Source of the DNA: an uncultured Muribaculaceae bacterium | GTDB lineage: Bacteria > Bacteroidota > Bacteroidia > Bacteroidales > Muribaculaceae | Reading direction: 5' to 3' | NCBI GenBank assembly: GCA_910583525.1 | Contig: CAJTXL010000045.1 | Location: 1-15,218 of the forward strand | Length of the DNA: 15,218 bases | Part shown: positions 7,696 through 15,172 of the stretch, one piece after another | How the letters are laid out: each line of letters starts with the position of its first letter | Position numbering within the stretch: position 1 is the first letter of the stretch | The notes under the pieces: generated by a model | What the model was told of the DNA's origin: nothing | Databases searched by the model: none | The model's input: the letters and a program-made list of their open reading frames with translations, nothing else | Made by a program: the position numbers and the translations under genes

Positions 7696-8366
7696 ATATC
7701 ATCGAGCTGACGGACATAAGCAAAGTCTACCGCACAAAAGAAATCGAGACAACAGCCCTCGAAAACGTAAACCTCACCGTACGCCAAGGCGAATTCATAA
7801 GCATAATGGGTCCGTCAGGCTGCGGCAAATCGACACTGCTGAACATAATAGGCCTGCTCGACCGTCCCACCGGCGGCAACGTGGCAATCCTCGGCAAAGA
7901 CTGCGGCACCCTCGGCGATACGGCCACGGCGCACTTCCGCAACGAGAACCTCGGATTCGTCTTCCAAAGTTTCCACCTCATACCGTCGTTGAACGTCGCA
8001 GCCAACGTAGAGCTGCCTCTGCTCTACCGCAAAGGAGTGTCAGCTGCGCAGCGCAAAACCGAAGTCGAAAACGTGCTCGAACGCCTGTCTATGTCGCACC
8101 GCATCAAGCACATGCCGGCACAGCTCTCAGGAGGTCAATGCCAGCGCGTTGCCATAGCACGCGCAATCGTCGGGCGCCCGTCAATCGTGCTTGCCGACGA
8201 ACCCACCGGTAACCTCGACTCGCGCATGGGCGCCGAAGTAATGGCACTACTGCACCGCCTCAACAAAGAAGACGGCACCACAATCGTAATGGTAACACAC
8301 AACGAGGCCCAGGCCCGCGAAACCGACCGCATTGTGCGCTTCTTCGACGGCCGCGTAATTTCTTAA
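7692..8366 (+). CDS. ABC transporter ATPase, MacB/LolD-like
   Basis: The cytoplasmic ATPase that drives the exporter, 224 residues. Walker A is GPSGCGKST at 40-48, the Q-loop glutamine is Q92 (FVFQSFHLIPS), the signature is LSGGQ at 145-149 followed by an unusual Cys (LSGGQCQR where LSGGQQQR is commoner), Walker B is IVLADE at 165-170 with catalytic E170, PTGNLD follows, and the switch histidine is H203 (MVTHN). The length and motif style are those of the MacB/LolD/FtsE group, whose members pair with FtsX-fold permeases. It overlaps the adaptor stop (ATGA) and sits 12 bases before the first permease, consistent with a single complex. Confidence 0.95.
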   Translation: MNIIELTDISKVYRTKEIETTALENVNLTVRQGEFISIMGPSGCGKSTLLNIIGLLDRPTGGNVAILGKDCGTLGDTATAHFRNENLGFVFQSFHLIPSLNVAANVELPLLYRKGVSAAQRKTEVENVLERLSMSHRIKHMPAQLSGGQCQRVAIARAIVGRPSIVLADEPTGNLDSRMGAEVMALLHRLNKEDGTTIVMVTHNEAQARETDRIVRFFDGRVIS

Positions 8367-8378
8367 AACCGTACGGAC

Positions 8379-9632
8379 ATGAACAGTAAATTTGCTCAAA
8401 TAGTCTACGACATGCGGCACCAGCCCGTAATCGGCTGGGTCACAGTCATAGGCACCGCATTGTCTATTTTCCTCATCATCACCGTTGTGATGATGCAACA
8501 GGTACAGGTAATGCCTTTTGCACCCGAAAGCAACCGCGACCGAATGCTCTACGGCATATACTTCCACAAAAAGTCAATCGAGAACACCGGCAACAACGAT
8601 TCGTCGGGAGGTCTGAGCCAAAAGCGCGCCGAGCAGCTCTACAACGACCTCGACGGAGTCGAGCACATGTCCTTGTTCTGGCCATACACCTTTGCGGAAG
8701 ACGTTGAAGGGACCCTCGGCGAAACATTCATGACAAAAGTGCGCTATGCCGATGCCGAATTCTGGAAGATTTTCGACCACAAGCTTCTGCACGGACGTTT
8801 TTTCACCGAAGACGAAGTGAAGTCGGGCTCTGACGTAGCCGTTCTCTCCGAGGGCACTGCCCGAAGGCTGTTCGGCACTGACAACCCCGTCGGCCAGACC
8901 TATCAGCAAGCGCACCAACCGTTTATGGTCATCGGTGTCGTGGCAAACTCCTCGGTGCTCGCATCGCATGCCTACGGCGAAGCGTTTCTGCCGCTGCCGA
9001 CCGAAGATTACGGTGACTGGGGCAACGTAGCCGCAGCCATACTCGTCGAAAAAGGCGTAGACTTCGGGCATATACGCGACCAGGTACGACGCCGCTATGC
9101 CGAAATAGACACCGAGCTGGCAGCTGAAAATTTCAAAACGGTCTACCACGAAGCGCCTTTCGACCAGGAAACCATGACATGCCTGCAAGGAAGCAACAAC
9201 ACCCCGAACGTGGCTGACAGCCGCCAGATGCGCTACATCATATATGTCATACTGCTCCTCGTGCCTGCTATCAACCTCAGCAGCATGCTACACAGCCGTC
9301 TGCGTCGTCGCGTCAGCGAAATAGGCATACGCCGCGCTTTCGGATGCACCCGCAGCCGTATCATTATCGACATAATAGCCGAAAACTTCATGGTGACACT
9401 CATCGGCGGCATGCTCGGCCTTGCCCTCGGTGTTCTCTTCGGCCTCTTCTACGACGGATTGTACACCGCCCCCGACGGCATCGCTACCAGGCCTGCCCTG
9501 TCGATGCTCCTAAACACAGGCAGCATAGCCGCGGCCTTGGCGGCTTGCTTCATCCTCAACATTATCAGCGCGGCCGTCCCGGCTTGGCAGGCATCTCGCC
9601 TACGTCCGGTCGAAGCCATTAACAACAAGTAA
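8379..9632 (+). CDS. FtsX/MacB-type ABC permease, first subunit
   Basis: A four-helix exporter permease of 417 residues. One helix at about 17-40 is followed by a large periplasmic MacB core domain (about 41-284), with the SDVAVLSEGTARRLFGTDNPVG segment typical of this domain. The FtsX domain follows, with helices at about 286-305, 335-355 and 381-400. The sequence RRRVSEIGIRRAFGCT after helix 2 is the coupling segment characteristic of the family. MacB-type permeases do not carry substrate through the membrane; they transmit ATP-driven movement to the periplasm. With the next gene it would form a heterodimer, since both are full-length and differ in sequence. Confidence 0.93.
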   Translation: MNSKFAQIVYDMRHQPVIGWVTVIGTALSIFLIITVVMMQQVQVMPFAPESNRDRMLYGIYFHKKSIENTGNNDSSGGLSQKRAEQLYNDLDGVEHMSLFWPYTFAEDVEGTLGETFMTKVRYADAEFWKIFDHKLLHGRFFTEDEVKSGSDVAVLSEGTARRLFGTDNPVGQTYQQAHQPFMVIGVVANSSVLASHAYGEAFLPLPTEDYGDWGNVAAAILVEKGVDFGHIRDQVRRRYAEIDTELAAENFKTVYHEAPFDQETMTCLQGSNNTPNVADSRQMRYIIYVILLLVPAINLSSMLHSRLRRRVSEIGIRRAFGCTRSRIIIDIIAENFMVTLIGGMLGLALGVLFGLFYDGLYTAPDGIATRPALSMLLNTGSIAAALAACFILNIISAAVPAWQASRLRPVEAINNK

Positions 9633-9634
9633 CA

Positions 9635-10861
9635 ATGAAACGCAAACTATTTACACAGATGTGCGCCGAGTGGCGCAGCAACATATGGATGTTGGCCGAA
9701 CTGCTGATTGTCGGCGTGGTGCTGTGGGTAATCACGCTCGTGCTGTGGACCATGGCCGACCTCAGGTTCTCAGAAAAAGGCTACGACACCACCGACGTAT
9801 ATGTCGGGGACATCCGACGCATCTATGAAGATTCGCCGGCATACCGGCAATACGACGAAAATCACGGCTATAAAACAGACCTCGAACCTATAATAGCAAA
9901 GCTACGCTCCAATCCCTATGTCGAAGAAGTCGGCATGGGCAACAATGCACTCCCTTACAATTACAACTTCTATGGCAGCGTAATCGAAATACCGGGCGAC
10001 ACCGCCGCGCTTCATTATATGGGCAACCGGCGTATAATGACTCCTGAAGTGGTGAAAATCCTACGCTTGAAAGGAACCCGCGGTGAGACTGCTGAACAAC
10101 TTGCCGCAATTGTCGAGAAAGGCGAGGTACTTATATCGCCATGTATAGACCCCGATTCGCCGTCTCCCGAAAAGTTCCTCGGACGGGAAGTCTTCATTAA
10201 TGGAGACTCGTCCAAGATACTGCATATAGGCGCTGTTGTAGAAGGCATACAGCGCAGCGACTACGAACGCATGTGGCGTGGCATGCTCGTGATGCGGGAA
10301 GACCCCTACAATAACTGGTGGCAACAGCTCATTGTGAGAGTGAAACCAGGAATGGGCCGGCGCTTCATCGAGTCGCTCAAACCCGGCGACATGGCGCACA
10401 TGAACACCTACATACCCGAGGTGAAATCGGTAGAAACCATACGGCAAAGCTGTCAGCTCGACCAGACGACAATGATACGCAACTACGCCACTTGCGGCCT
10501 GTTTCTGCTCGTAGCCATATTCCTCGGTTTCCTCGGATCGTTCTGGTTCCGCACCCAACAGCGCGTGCCCGAAATAGCAATCCGAAAAGTCAACGGCGCA
10601 ACCGACGGCGACATATTCCGCCGTCTCCTGTCCGAAGGCTTGTTCTTGCTCGCGGCCGCAACACCTCTGATATTTGCTGCGGCAATAGCACTCTTGCGTT
10701 CGGATGTCATCCATAATGGATACGGAACAGATGAATGGATGCTTTACGCCGCCATGGCTGTAGCCTTAGCCTTTCTCGCCCTTATAATATCGGCCGGCGT
10801 ATGGCTGCCGGCTCGCAAGGCTATGAAAATCAATCCGGCCGAGGCCTTGAAAGACCAATGA
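9635..10861 (+). CDS. FtsX/MacB-type ABC permease, second subunit
   Basis: A second MacB-like permease of 408 residues, 2 bases after the first. It has the same plan: a helix at about 18-38, a periplasmic core domain at about 40-285, and FtsX-domain helices at about 287-306, 335-353 and 368-393. The conserved segment after helix 2 reads RVPEIAIRKVNGATDGDIF, and the C-terminus ends in the usual ARKAMKINPAEALK. Its periplasmic domain is clearly different from that of the first permease, so the complex is probably asymmetric. The stop overlaps the tolC start by 4 bases. Confidence 0.93.
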   Translation: MKRKLFTQMCAEWRSNIWMLAELLIVGVVLWVITLVLWTMADLRFSEKGYDTTDVYVGDIRRIYEDSPAYRQYDENHGYKTDLEPIIAKLRSNPYVEEVGMGNNALPYNYNFYGSVIEIPGDTAALHYMGNRRIMTPEVVKILRLKGTRGETAEQLAAIVEKGEVLISPCIDPDSPSPEKFLGREVFINGDSSKILHIGAVVEGIQRSDYERMWRGMLVMREDPYNNWWQQLIVRVKPGMGRRFIESLKPGDMAHMNTYIPEVKSVETIRQSCQLDQTTMIRNYATCGLFLLVAIFLGFLGSFWFRTQQRVPEIAIRKVNGATDGDIFRRLLSEGLFLLAAATPLIFAAAIALLRSDVIHNGYGTDEWMLYAAMAVALAFLALIISAGVWLPARKAMKINPAEALKDQ

Positions 10862-12342
10862 AACGCGCGCTTTCAATATTGGTGTTCTGCCTGCTCTGTC
10901 TTTTGTGCCTCGCACAAGAAACAGAACAGCTCAAACTCAGCCTCGGCGACGCCATTGCCATGGCTCGTGTTAGAAGCGTCGATGCCGCAGTGGCCCTCGA
11001 CGAACTTCGGAGCGCTTATTGGGAATGGCGCACCTTCCGCGCCGACCAACTGCCCGAAGTCAGCCTCAAAGCCACACTCCCGGGCTACTCGAAACAATAC
11101 TCGTCGTATATGGACAGCCAAGGCGACTACAGCTTCGTCAAGACTAATGTCCTGCAGGCCACAGGGCAGCTGTCGGTGACACAGAACATACGCCTCACCG
11201 GCGGTAAAATCGCATTGAACTCTTCGCTCGACTTCATGCGCCAATTCGATAACAACACAGGCAACCGCTTCATGTCAATCCCGGTGGCACTGACACTTAC
11301 ACAGCCTGTCTTCGGGGTCAACACAATGAAGTGGGACAGCCGCATTGAGCCTGTGCGATATTCCGAAGCCAAAGCGGCTTTCATAAGCGCTACCGAAGAC
11401 GTCGCACGCACCACCGTCGACTACTACTTCACCCTTATCATGAGCCGCGAAAACGTCGAAATCGCACGGCAGAACCTCAGCAACGCCGAGCGTCTCTATG
11501 CCGTGGCGAAAGCGAAGCGTGAAATGGGACAAATCAGCAACAACGACCTGCTGCAGATGGAACTGAACCTGCTCGACGCGCGCTCGGAACTTACCGACTG
11601 CCAAAGCACGCTGAAGTCCGACATGTTCCGCCTGCGCACCTTTCTCGACATCGAGGACGACGTCGAAATAGTGCCCGAAGTGCCGCAGGCGGTCCCGGCG
11701 GTCGAAATCCACTATGCCGACGCTCTCGACCGTGCTCTCGCCAACAACAAATTCGCAAAAAACATCATGCGCCGCAAGCTCGAAGCCGACTACGAAGTGG
11801 CCAAAGCCAAAGGCGACATGCGCCAAATCAACCTCTTCGTACAGCTCGGATATACCGGTGCCGACGACAATATGGGCGACGCATACCGACGCCTGCGCGC
11901 AAACCAGGTGGCGGAAGTCGGCATCGCCGTACCCTTGCTCGACTGGGGCAAACGGCGCGGTCGCGTCAAAGTCGCAGAAAGCAAAAGGCGTGTAGCCGAG
12001 AGCCAACTGCGGCGAGAGACGCTCGACTTCAACCAGCAGCTTTTCATCCTCGTAGAACGCTTTTCCGACCAGCAGTCGCAACTCGACATCGCCACACGCG
12101 CCGACGAAATAGCACGCCGACGCTACGACACCAACGTCGAGACATATCTCATAGGCAAAATCTCGACGCTCGACCTAAACGACTCCCGTCAGAGCAAAGA
12201 CGCCGGGCGCCGCCAGTACATCAACGAACTCTACAAATACTGGAGCTACTGGTATCAGATACGTTCTCTCACCCTCTACGATTACGAGCACAAAAACGAC
12301 ATCAACGCCGACATAGAAAAACTTGTAAAAGGTGCAATCTAA
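10858..12342 (+). CDS. TolC-family outer-membrane efflux protein
   Basis: The outer-membrane channel of the exporter, 494 residues from the ATG at 10858, which overlaps the permease stop (ATGA). The frame is open further upstream, but that region is permease coding sequence. A signal peptide covers residues 1-19 with likely cleavage after CLA; several cysteines lie in its hydrophobic core, but none forms a clear lipobox. The mature protein has the duplicated TolC plan: long alpha-helical stretches (about 200-290 and 370-470) with the typical DYYFTLIMSRENVEIARQNL and VAVPLLDWGKRRGR-like segments (here IAVPLLDWGKRRGR). The long helices form the periplasmic tunnel that meets the adaptor hairpins. 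All parts of a tripartite pump are therefore encoded together. Confidence 0.93.
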   Translation: MKRALSILVFCLLCLLCLAQETEQLKLSLGDAIAMARVRSVDAAVALDELRSAYWEWRTFRADQLPEVSLKATLPGYSKQYSSYMDSQGDYSFVKTNVLQATGQLSVTQNIRLTGGKIALNSSLDFMRQFDNNTGNRFMSIPVALTLTQPVFGVNTMKWDSRIEPVRYSEAKAAFISATEDVARTTVDYYFTLIMSRENVEIARQNLSNAERLYAVAKAKREMGQISNNDLLQMELNLLDARSELTDCQSTLKSDMFRLRTFLDIEDDVEIVPEVPQAVPAVEIHYADALDRALANNKFAKNIMRRKLEADYEVAKAKGDMRQINLFVQLGYTGADDNMGDAYRRLRANQVAEVGIAVPLLDWGKRRGRVKVAESKRRVAESQLRRETLDFNQQLFILVERFSDQQSQLDIATRADEIARRRYDTNVETYLIGKISTLDLNDSRQSKDAGRRQYINELYKYWSYWYQIRSLTLYDYEHKNDINADIEKLVKGAI

Positions 12343-12353
12343 ATTAAAATCAT

Positions 12354-12361
12354 TATTTTTG
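12354..12361 (+). promoter_or_regulatory. Putative internal -7 element before the response regulator
   Basis: TATTTTTG matches TAnnTTTG and lies only 4 bases before the regulator ATG at 12366. Transcription would begin at or next to the start codon, giving a leaderless or nearly leaderless mRNA. It would let the two-component genes be expressed apart from the exporter. No good -33 match is seen. Confidence 0.45.
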
Positions 12362-12365
12362 TGCC

Positions 12366-12902
12366 ATGATACTGATTGTCGACGATGACCAAGCCATACG
12401 CCTATCGCTCGGCCTTATGCTGAAACAGGGCGGCTTCGACCGCGAAGCCGTGTCGAACGAGCCGGATGCACTCGCCGCCGTCCGACGCGACAACATCGAA
12501 CTTGTCATTTTAGACCTCAATCTGACATGTTCCACCACAGGACGCCAAGGCATCGAGCTTCTTCGCAAAATAAAAATACTGCGGCCCCTCGTGCCGGTGA
12601 TACTCATCACCGCTTGGGGCACCATACCCCTGGCGGTAGATGGAATGGGCTTCGGAGCTGTCGACTTCATAACAAAGCCATGGAACAACCGCGATTTCAT
12701 GGCGAAAATACGCAAAGCCATCAGCCACTACCGCGAAGCCATCGAAAAAGACCGTCCGCGGCCCCTCGACGACATTGAGCGCGAAGCCATCGTAAAAGCC
12801 ATCAGGCAATACGACGGAAAACTCAGCAGCGTGGCCGAAGCGCTTGGCATCACGCGCCAGTCGCTCTATCGGCGCCTCGAAAAATATGGCATAAAAATAT
12901 GA
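12366..12902 (+). CDS. Response regulator, receiver plus Fis-type HTH, no AAA+ domain
   Basis: A 178-residue DNA-binding response regulator. The receiver domain (1-120) has the acidic pocket D6/D7, phosphoacceptor D50 (VILDLNL), T82 (ITAWG) and K104 (ITKPW). A linker of only about 18 residues leads to a Fis-type helix-turn-helix (about 139-176: GKLSSVAEALGITRQSLYRRLEKY). The receiver and Fis domains are of the NtrC style, but the sigma-54 AAA+ domain normally between them is absent, with no frameshift or remnant visible. The layout resembles the RegA/PrrA/ActR group. It would therefore act without sigma-54, binding DNA directly. Its stop overlaps the kinase start (ATGA), so the two are almost certainly partners. 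The likely target is the exporter operon, which is inference. Confidence 0.92.
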   Translation: MILIVDDDQAIRLSLGLMLKQGGFDREAVSNEPDALAAVRRDNIELVILDLNLTCSTTGRQGIELLRKIKILRPLVPVILITAWGTIPLAVDGMGFGAVDFITKPWNNRDFMAKIRKAISHYREAIEKDRPRPLDDIEREAIVKAIRQYDGKLSSVAEALGITRQSLYRRLEKYGIKI

Positions 12903-14116
12903 GATACCGCATCTTATTCGCATTGCAGGCACTTTTAGTAGCGGTGTTGGCAGCCGCTGCCTTGTGGCATGCCGATTGGCCGTGGGTCGCAGCGGCGTTC
13001 GCCGTCGCATGCCTGACTCTAATTTTGGGCTACAGAGCCGTCGCAAAGCCCCTTGCAACGGTGCGCAACGGCATGTATCTCCTGCGCGAGCAGGACTACG
13101 GCAGCCGCCTTAGGCGTGTAGGTCAGCCCGACGCCGATGCCGTGGTCGAGCTCTTCAACGGGCTTATGAAAGCGATGAAAGACGAACGCCTGAAAAACCT
13201 CGAACAGAACGACTTCTTGCGCAAACTCGTAGAGGCATCACCCATGGGCATTGCCATATGCGACTTCGACGGCAAAATACAATCGGCCAACAAGGCCTTC
13301 GACACATTGCTGTCGCCTGAAGTCGAAACGGCACTGGCCGACATGGCCGACGGAGAAATCCGCACACTCAGAGTCGGACAATGCCAAATAGTGCGGTGCT
13401 CGCGGCACTTCTTTATGGATTCGGGATTTCGGCGCCCATTCTTTCTGCTCGAACAGCTCACCGAAGAAATCGTAAAGGCCGAAAAAAATCTGATGGGAAA
13501 AATAGTCCGCACAATGGGCCACGAAGTCAACAATACCCTCGGGAGCGTGGTCTCTGTCCTTGAAACACTGCACGACATACATGCCGACGACGCCGACATA
13601 TCATCCACCGTCGAAAGCTGCCGCGAAAGCTGCCTAAAACTCACATCCTTCGTCAAAGGCTACTCCGACGTAGTTAAACTGCCCGAACCTGAACCCACGC
13701 TCCTCGAACTCAACTCTACAATCGACGGAATGCTGCCATTCCTTCGCAAAATGGCTGGCGATTCAATCAATATTTCCGTCGAGCCTTACAGCGGCGGCAA
13801 AATCTATATAAATGCCGACGAAGCTCAGCTACACCGTGTAATCACAAACATCGTCAAAAACGCGGTTGAAAGCATCGCCGGCAAATCGGGAAACATCGTT
13901 CTGCGCACAGAGCCGGGAATACTCGAAATCAGCGACGACGGCCCCGGCATAAGCCCCGAAAACGCATCAAAAATCTTCACCCCTTTCTTCTCCACAAAAC
14001 ACCACGACCGAGGCCTCGGCCTGATGCTCGTCGCCGACATACTGCGCAGACACCGTGCCACATTCAGCCTCGCCACAGCCCCCGACAGCATAACACGCTT
14101 CAAAATAACCTTTTAG
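12899..14116 (+). CDS. Membrane histidine kinase, NtrB/NtrY-like
   Basis: The sensor partner of the preceding regulator, 405 residues. Two hydrophobic helices at about 5-22 and 27-46 leave only a few residues between them, so there is almost no periplasmic sensor. A HAMP-like stretch (47-97) and a PAS-like domain (about 104-190, PMGIAICDFDGKIQSANKAF) follow. The H-box has the phosphorylated H208 in GHEVNNTLGS. The ATPase domain shows the N-box NIVKNAVE at 317-324, G1 SDDGPGIS at 345-352, F-box FTPFFSTK at 360-367 and G2 RGLGLML at 371-377. With so little exposed outside, it may sense the membrane, a cytoplasmic signal, or the exporter itself. It ends the operon at TAG (14114-14116). Confidence 0.93.
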   Translation: MRYRILFALQALLVAVLAAAALWHADWPWVAAAFAVACLTLILGYRAVAKPLATVRNGMYLLREQDYGSRLRRVGQPDADAVVELFNGLMKAMKDERLKNLEQNDFLRKLVEASPMGIAICDFDGKIQSANKAFDTLLSPEVETALADMADGEIRTLRVGQCQIVRCSRHFFMDSGFRRPFFLLEQLTEEIVKAEKNLMGKIVRTMGHEVNNTLGSVVSVLETLHDIHADDADISSTVESCRESCLKLTSFVKGYSDVVKLPEPEPTLLELNSTIDGMLPFLRKMAGDSINISVEPYSGGKIYINADEAQLHRVITNIVKNAVESIAGKSGNIVLRTEPGILEISDDGPGISPENASKIFTPFFSTKHHDRGLGLMLVADILRRHRATFSLATAPDSITRFKITF

Positions 14117-14129
14117 CAACCCCTTGCCA

Positions 14130-14183
14130 ACCTTACCGACCCTAAAGACTTTAGAGACCTTAGCAACCCTAAACACCTTCCCC
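14130..14183 (+). repeat. 9-bp-period tandem repeat, copy 2
   Basis: Six consecutive 9-base units: ACCTTACCG, ACCCTAAAG, ACTTTAGAG, ACCTTAGCA, ACCCTAAAC and ACCTTCCCC. The consensus is about ACCYTAAAG. Similar but out-of-register pieces continue leftward to the kinase stop codon at 14114-14116. It lies directly after the exporter/two-component operon. Confidence 0.75.
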
Positions 14184-14192
14184 ACAAAAAAA

Positions 14193-14231
14193 TCCTGTAC
14201 TCCAAAAAAACTCCCGTTCCTCCTGTACTCC
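14193..14231 (+). repeat. 11-bp direct repeat pair
   Basis: TCCTGTACTCC occurs exactly at 14193-14203 and 14221-14231, 28 bases apart. Each copy is followed a few bases on by an A-rich stretch ending in AAACT. A weaker third copy (TTGTACTTCTGTA) begins near 14259. The pair lies between the kinase and the last gene and may be a regulator site or a degenerate repeat; the function is unknown. Confidence 0.5.
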
Positions 14232-14271
14232 TGTCCAAAAATAAACTTTTGACCCTTTTGTACTTCTGTAT

Positions 14272-14294
14272 AATTTCCCGAAGAAAGGGAATTT
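14272..14294 (+). other. Small hairpin downstream of the kinase
   Basis: AATTTCCC (14272-14279) pairs with GGGAATTT (14287-14294) with a single T-T mismatch and a 7-base loop. It lies between the operon and the next promoter and could help end transcription, but the T-run is short. Confidence 0.35.
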
Positions 14295-14321
14295 CCACAA
14301 CCGCATAAAGCATCGTGTCGC

Positions 14322-14329
14322 TAACTTTG
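14322..14329 (+). promoter_or_regulatory. Putative -7 element for the last gene
   Basis: TAACTTTG is identical to the -7 element of the 6S-like promoter and ends 7 bases before the ATG at 14337. The mRNA leader would be only a few bases. No clear TTTG is found at the -33 position. Confidence 0.5.
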
Positions 14330-14336
14330 CGCCACG

Positions 14337-15131
14337 ATGAGACTCCTACAGCACACACGACGCCACCCCATACCGCCCCGGCCCTACGTCGCCCGCTTCC
14401 GGCGATGGCTCGGACGGCCGATGTCTCGCCTCGAAGCACGCCTCATCGAAGCCCTCGAATACCGCCGCCACCACACCCCCACAGGCCTGCGCACACTCAT
14501 CATCAGCCCCGGCGACAGAATAAACGTCATCCTCGCCGACTACGTCCGCTACCTCGCCACCGCAATCTACCCCAAGCTCCCCACGGCCCTGATAATGCCG
14601 AACCGCGCCCGGGCACGCGAACTCGCACGCGCCCACATGCCCAAAGACGCATCCGTCACCTCAGGCCGCGTCGTCGACCACATCCGCGGCCGCGACATCT
14701 GCGTCTACCTCATCCTCGACGCCGACCGCATGTCGCACGTCGAAGACACCAACTACCAATACCAGCGCCGCATCAACGCCGTCGTCGCCGGCACCGTCCT
14801 TCCGGCGCCCCACTGCGCCGTCATCGCCAAAGTCTCCACCTCCGCCCCCATCTACCTCCCCGTCGTAGGCCGCGACGCCTACCTCTATCCGGCCCCCGAC
14901 ATACCGCAACCCATATTATATACCTTAACCGAGGTGCCCCCTCCCCGGCCGCCTGTAGGGACATGCCTTTGGCATGTAGCCCCCCGAAAAACGCAACCCG
15001 GCACCGCAAGCTCCCATCCACCCTCTACCAAGCGGGCCGCCACCTCCGCCGCCAAAAGCGAAAACGGTGACAAACCCCAACCGCGAACATTGACATACTG
15101 CCCACGCATCAGCCCAAGACAAAAGGCCTGA
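14337..15131 (+). CDS. Unrecognised protein with a RecA-like core and aberrant tail
   Basis: 264 residues; I do not recognise the family. Residues 1-50 are very basic (many Arg/His). The core (about 51-185) alternates hydrophobic strands and helices in an order recalling P-loop ATPases such as large terminases or helicases: LRTLIISPGDRINVILADY (51-69) stands where a Walker A would be but lacks the GKS/T residues; TALIMPNRARARELA (83-97) follows; CVYLILDADRM (122-132) resembles a Walker B strand; and CAVIAKVSTSAPIY (160-173) resembles a motif III strand. This is inference from pattern only. Codons strongly favour C in third position, as in the neighbours, supporting a real gene. From about residue 200 the protein becomes Pro/Arg/Ser/Thr-rich low-complexity sequence running through the 14958-14983 hairpin, so the original stop may have been lost. 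Confidence 0.6.
   Translation: MRLLQHTRRHPIPPRPYVARFRRWLGRPMSRLEARLIEALEYRRHHTPTGLRTLIISPGDRINVILADYVRYLATAIYPKLPTALIMPNRARARELARAHMPKDASVTSGRVVDHIRGRDICVYLILDADRMSHVEDTNYQYQRRINAVVAGTVLPAPHCAVIAKVSTSAPIYLPVVGRDAYLYPAPDIPQPILYTLTEVPPPRPPVGTCLWHVAPRKTQPGTASSHPPSTKRAATSAAKSENGDKPQPRTLTYCPRISPRQKA
14958..14983. mobile_element. REP/MITE-like hairpin in the 3' end of the last gene
   Basis: ACATGCC-TTT-GGCATGT (14961-14977) is a perfect 7-bp stem with a 3-base loop. It is extended by GGG (14958-14960) pairing with C's at 14980-14983 past a two-base AG bulge. The GTAGGG-palindrome-CCC layout is like the short palindromic interspersed elements common in bacterial genomes. It is read through by the 14337-15131 frame as GTCLWHVAP, which looks accidental. 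It is called by shape; no transposase or target duplication is visible. Confidence 0.4.
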
Positions 15132-15137
15132 GAACCG

Positions 15138-15164
15138 ACCCTAAAGACCTTACAGACTTTAAAC
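15138..15164 (+). repeat. 9-bp-period tandem repeat, copy 3
   Basis: Three units, ACCCTAAAG, ACCTTACAG and ACTTTAAAC, begin 7 bases after the stop of the last gene. The unit and orientation are the same as at 6319-6345 and 14130-14183. Confidence 0.7.
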
Positions 15165-15172
15165 AATGGTTC

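Noticed and set aside
10735..10857. Upstream extension of the tolC frame
   Set aside because: It lies within the second permease; the ATG at 10858 is followed by a good signal peptide and overlaps the permease stop.
14130..14183. CRISPR-like array
   Set aside because: The repeats are contiguous 9-base units without spacers and are degenerate; no cas genes are present.
14315..15070. Long open plus-strand frame of 251 codons starting at a GTG
   Set aside because: The product is almost only Arg, Pro and His, the start lies before the putative promoter, and it is an offset reading of the 14337-15131 gene caused by its C-rich third positions.
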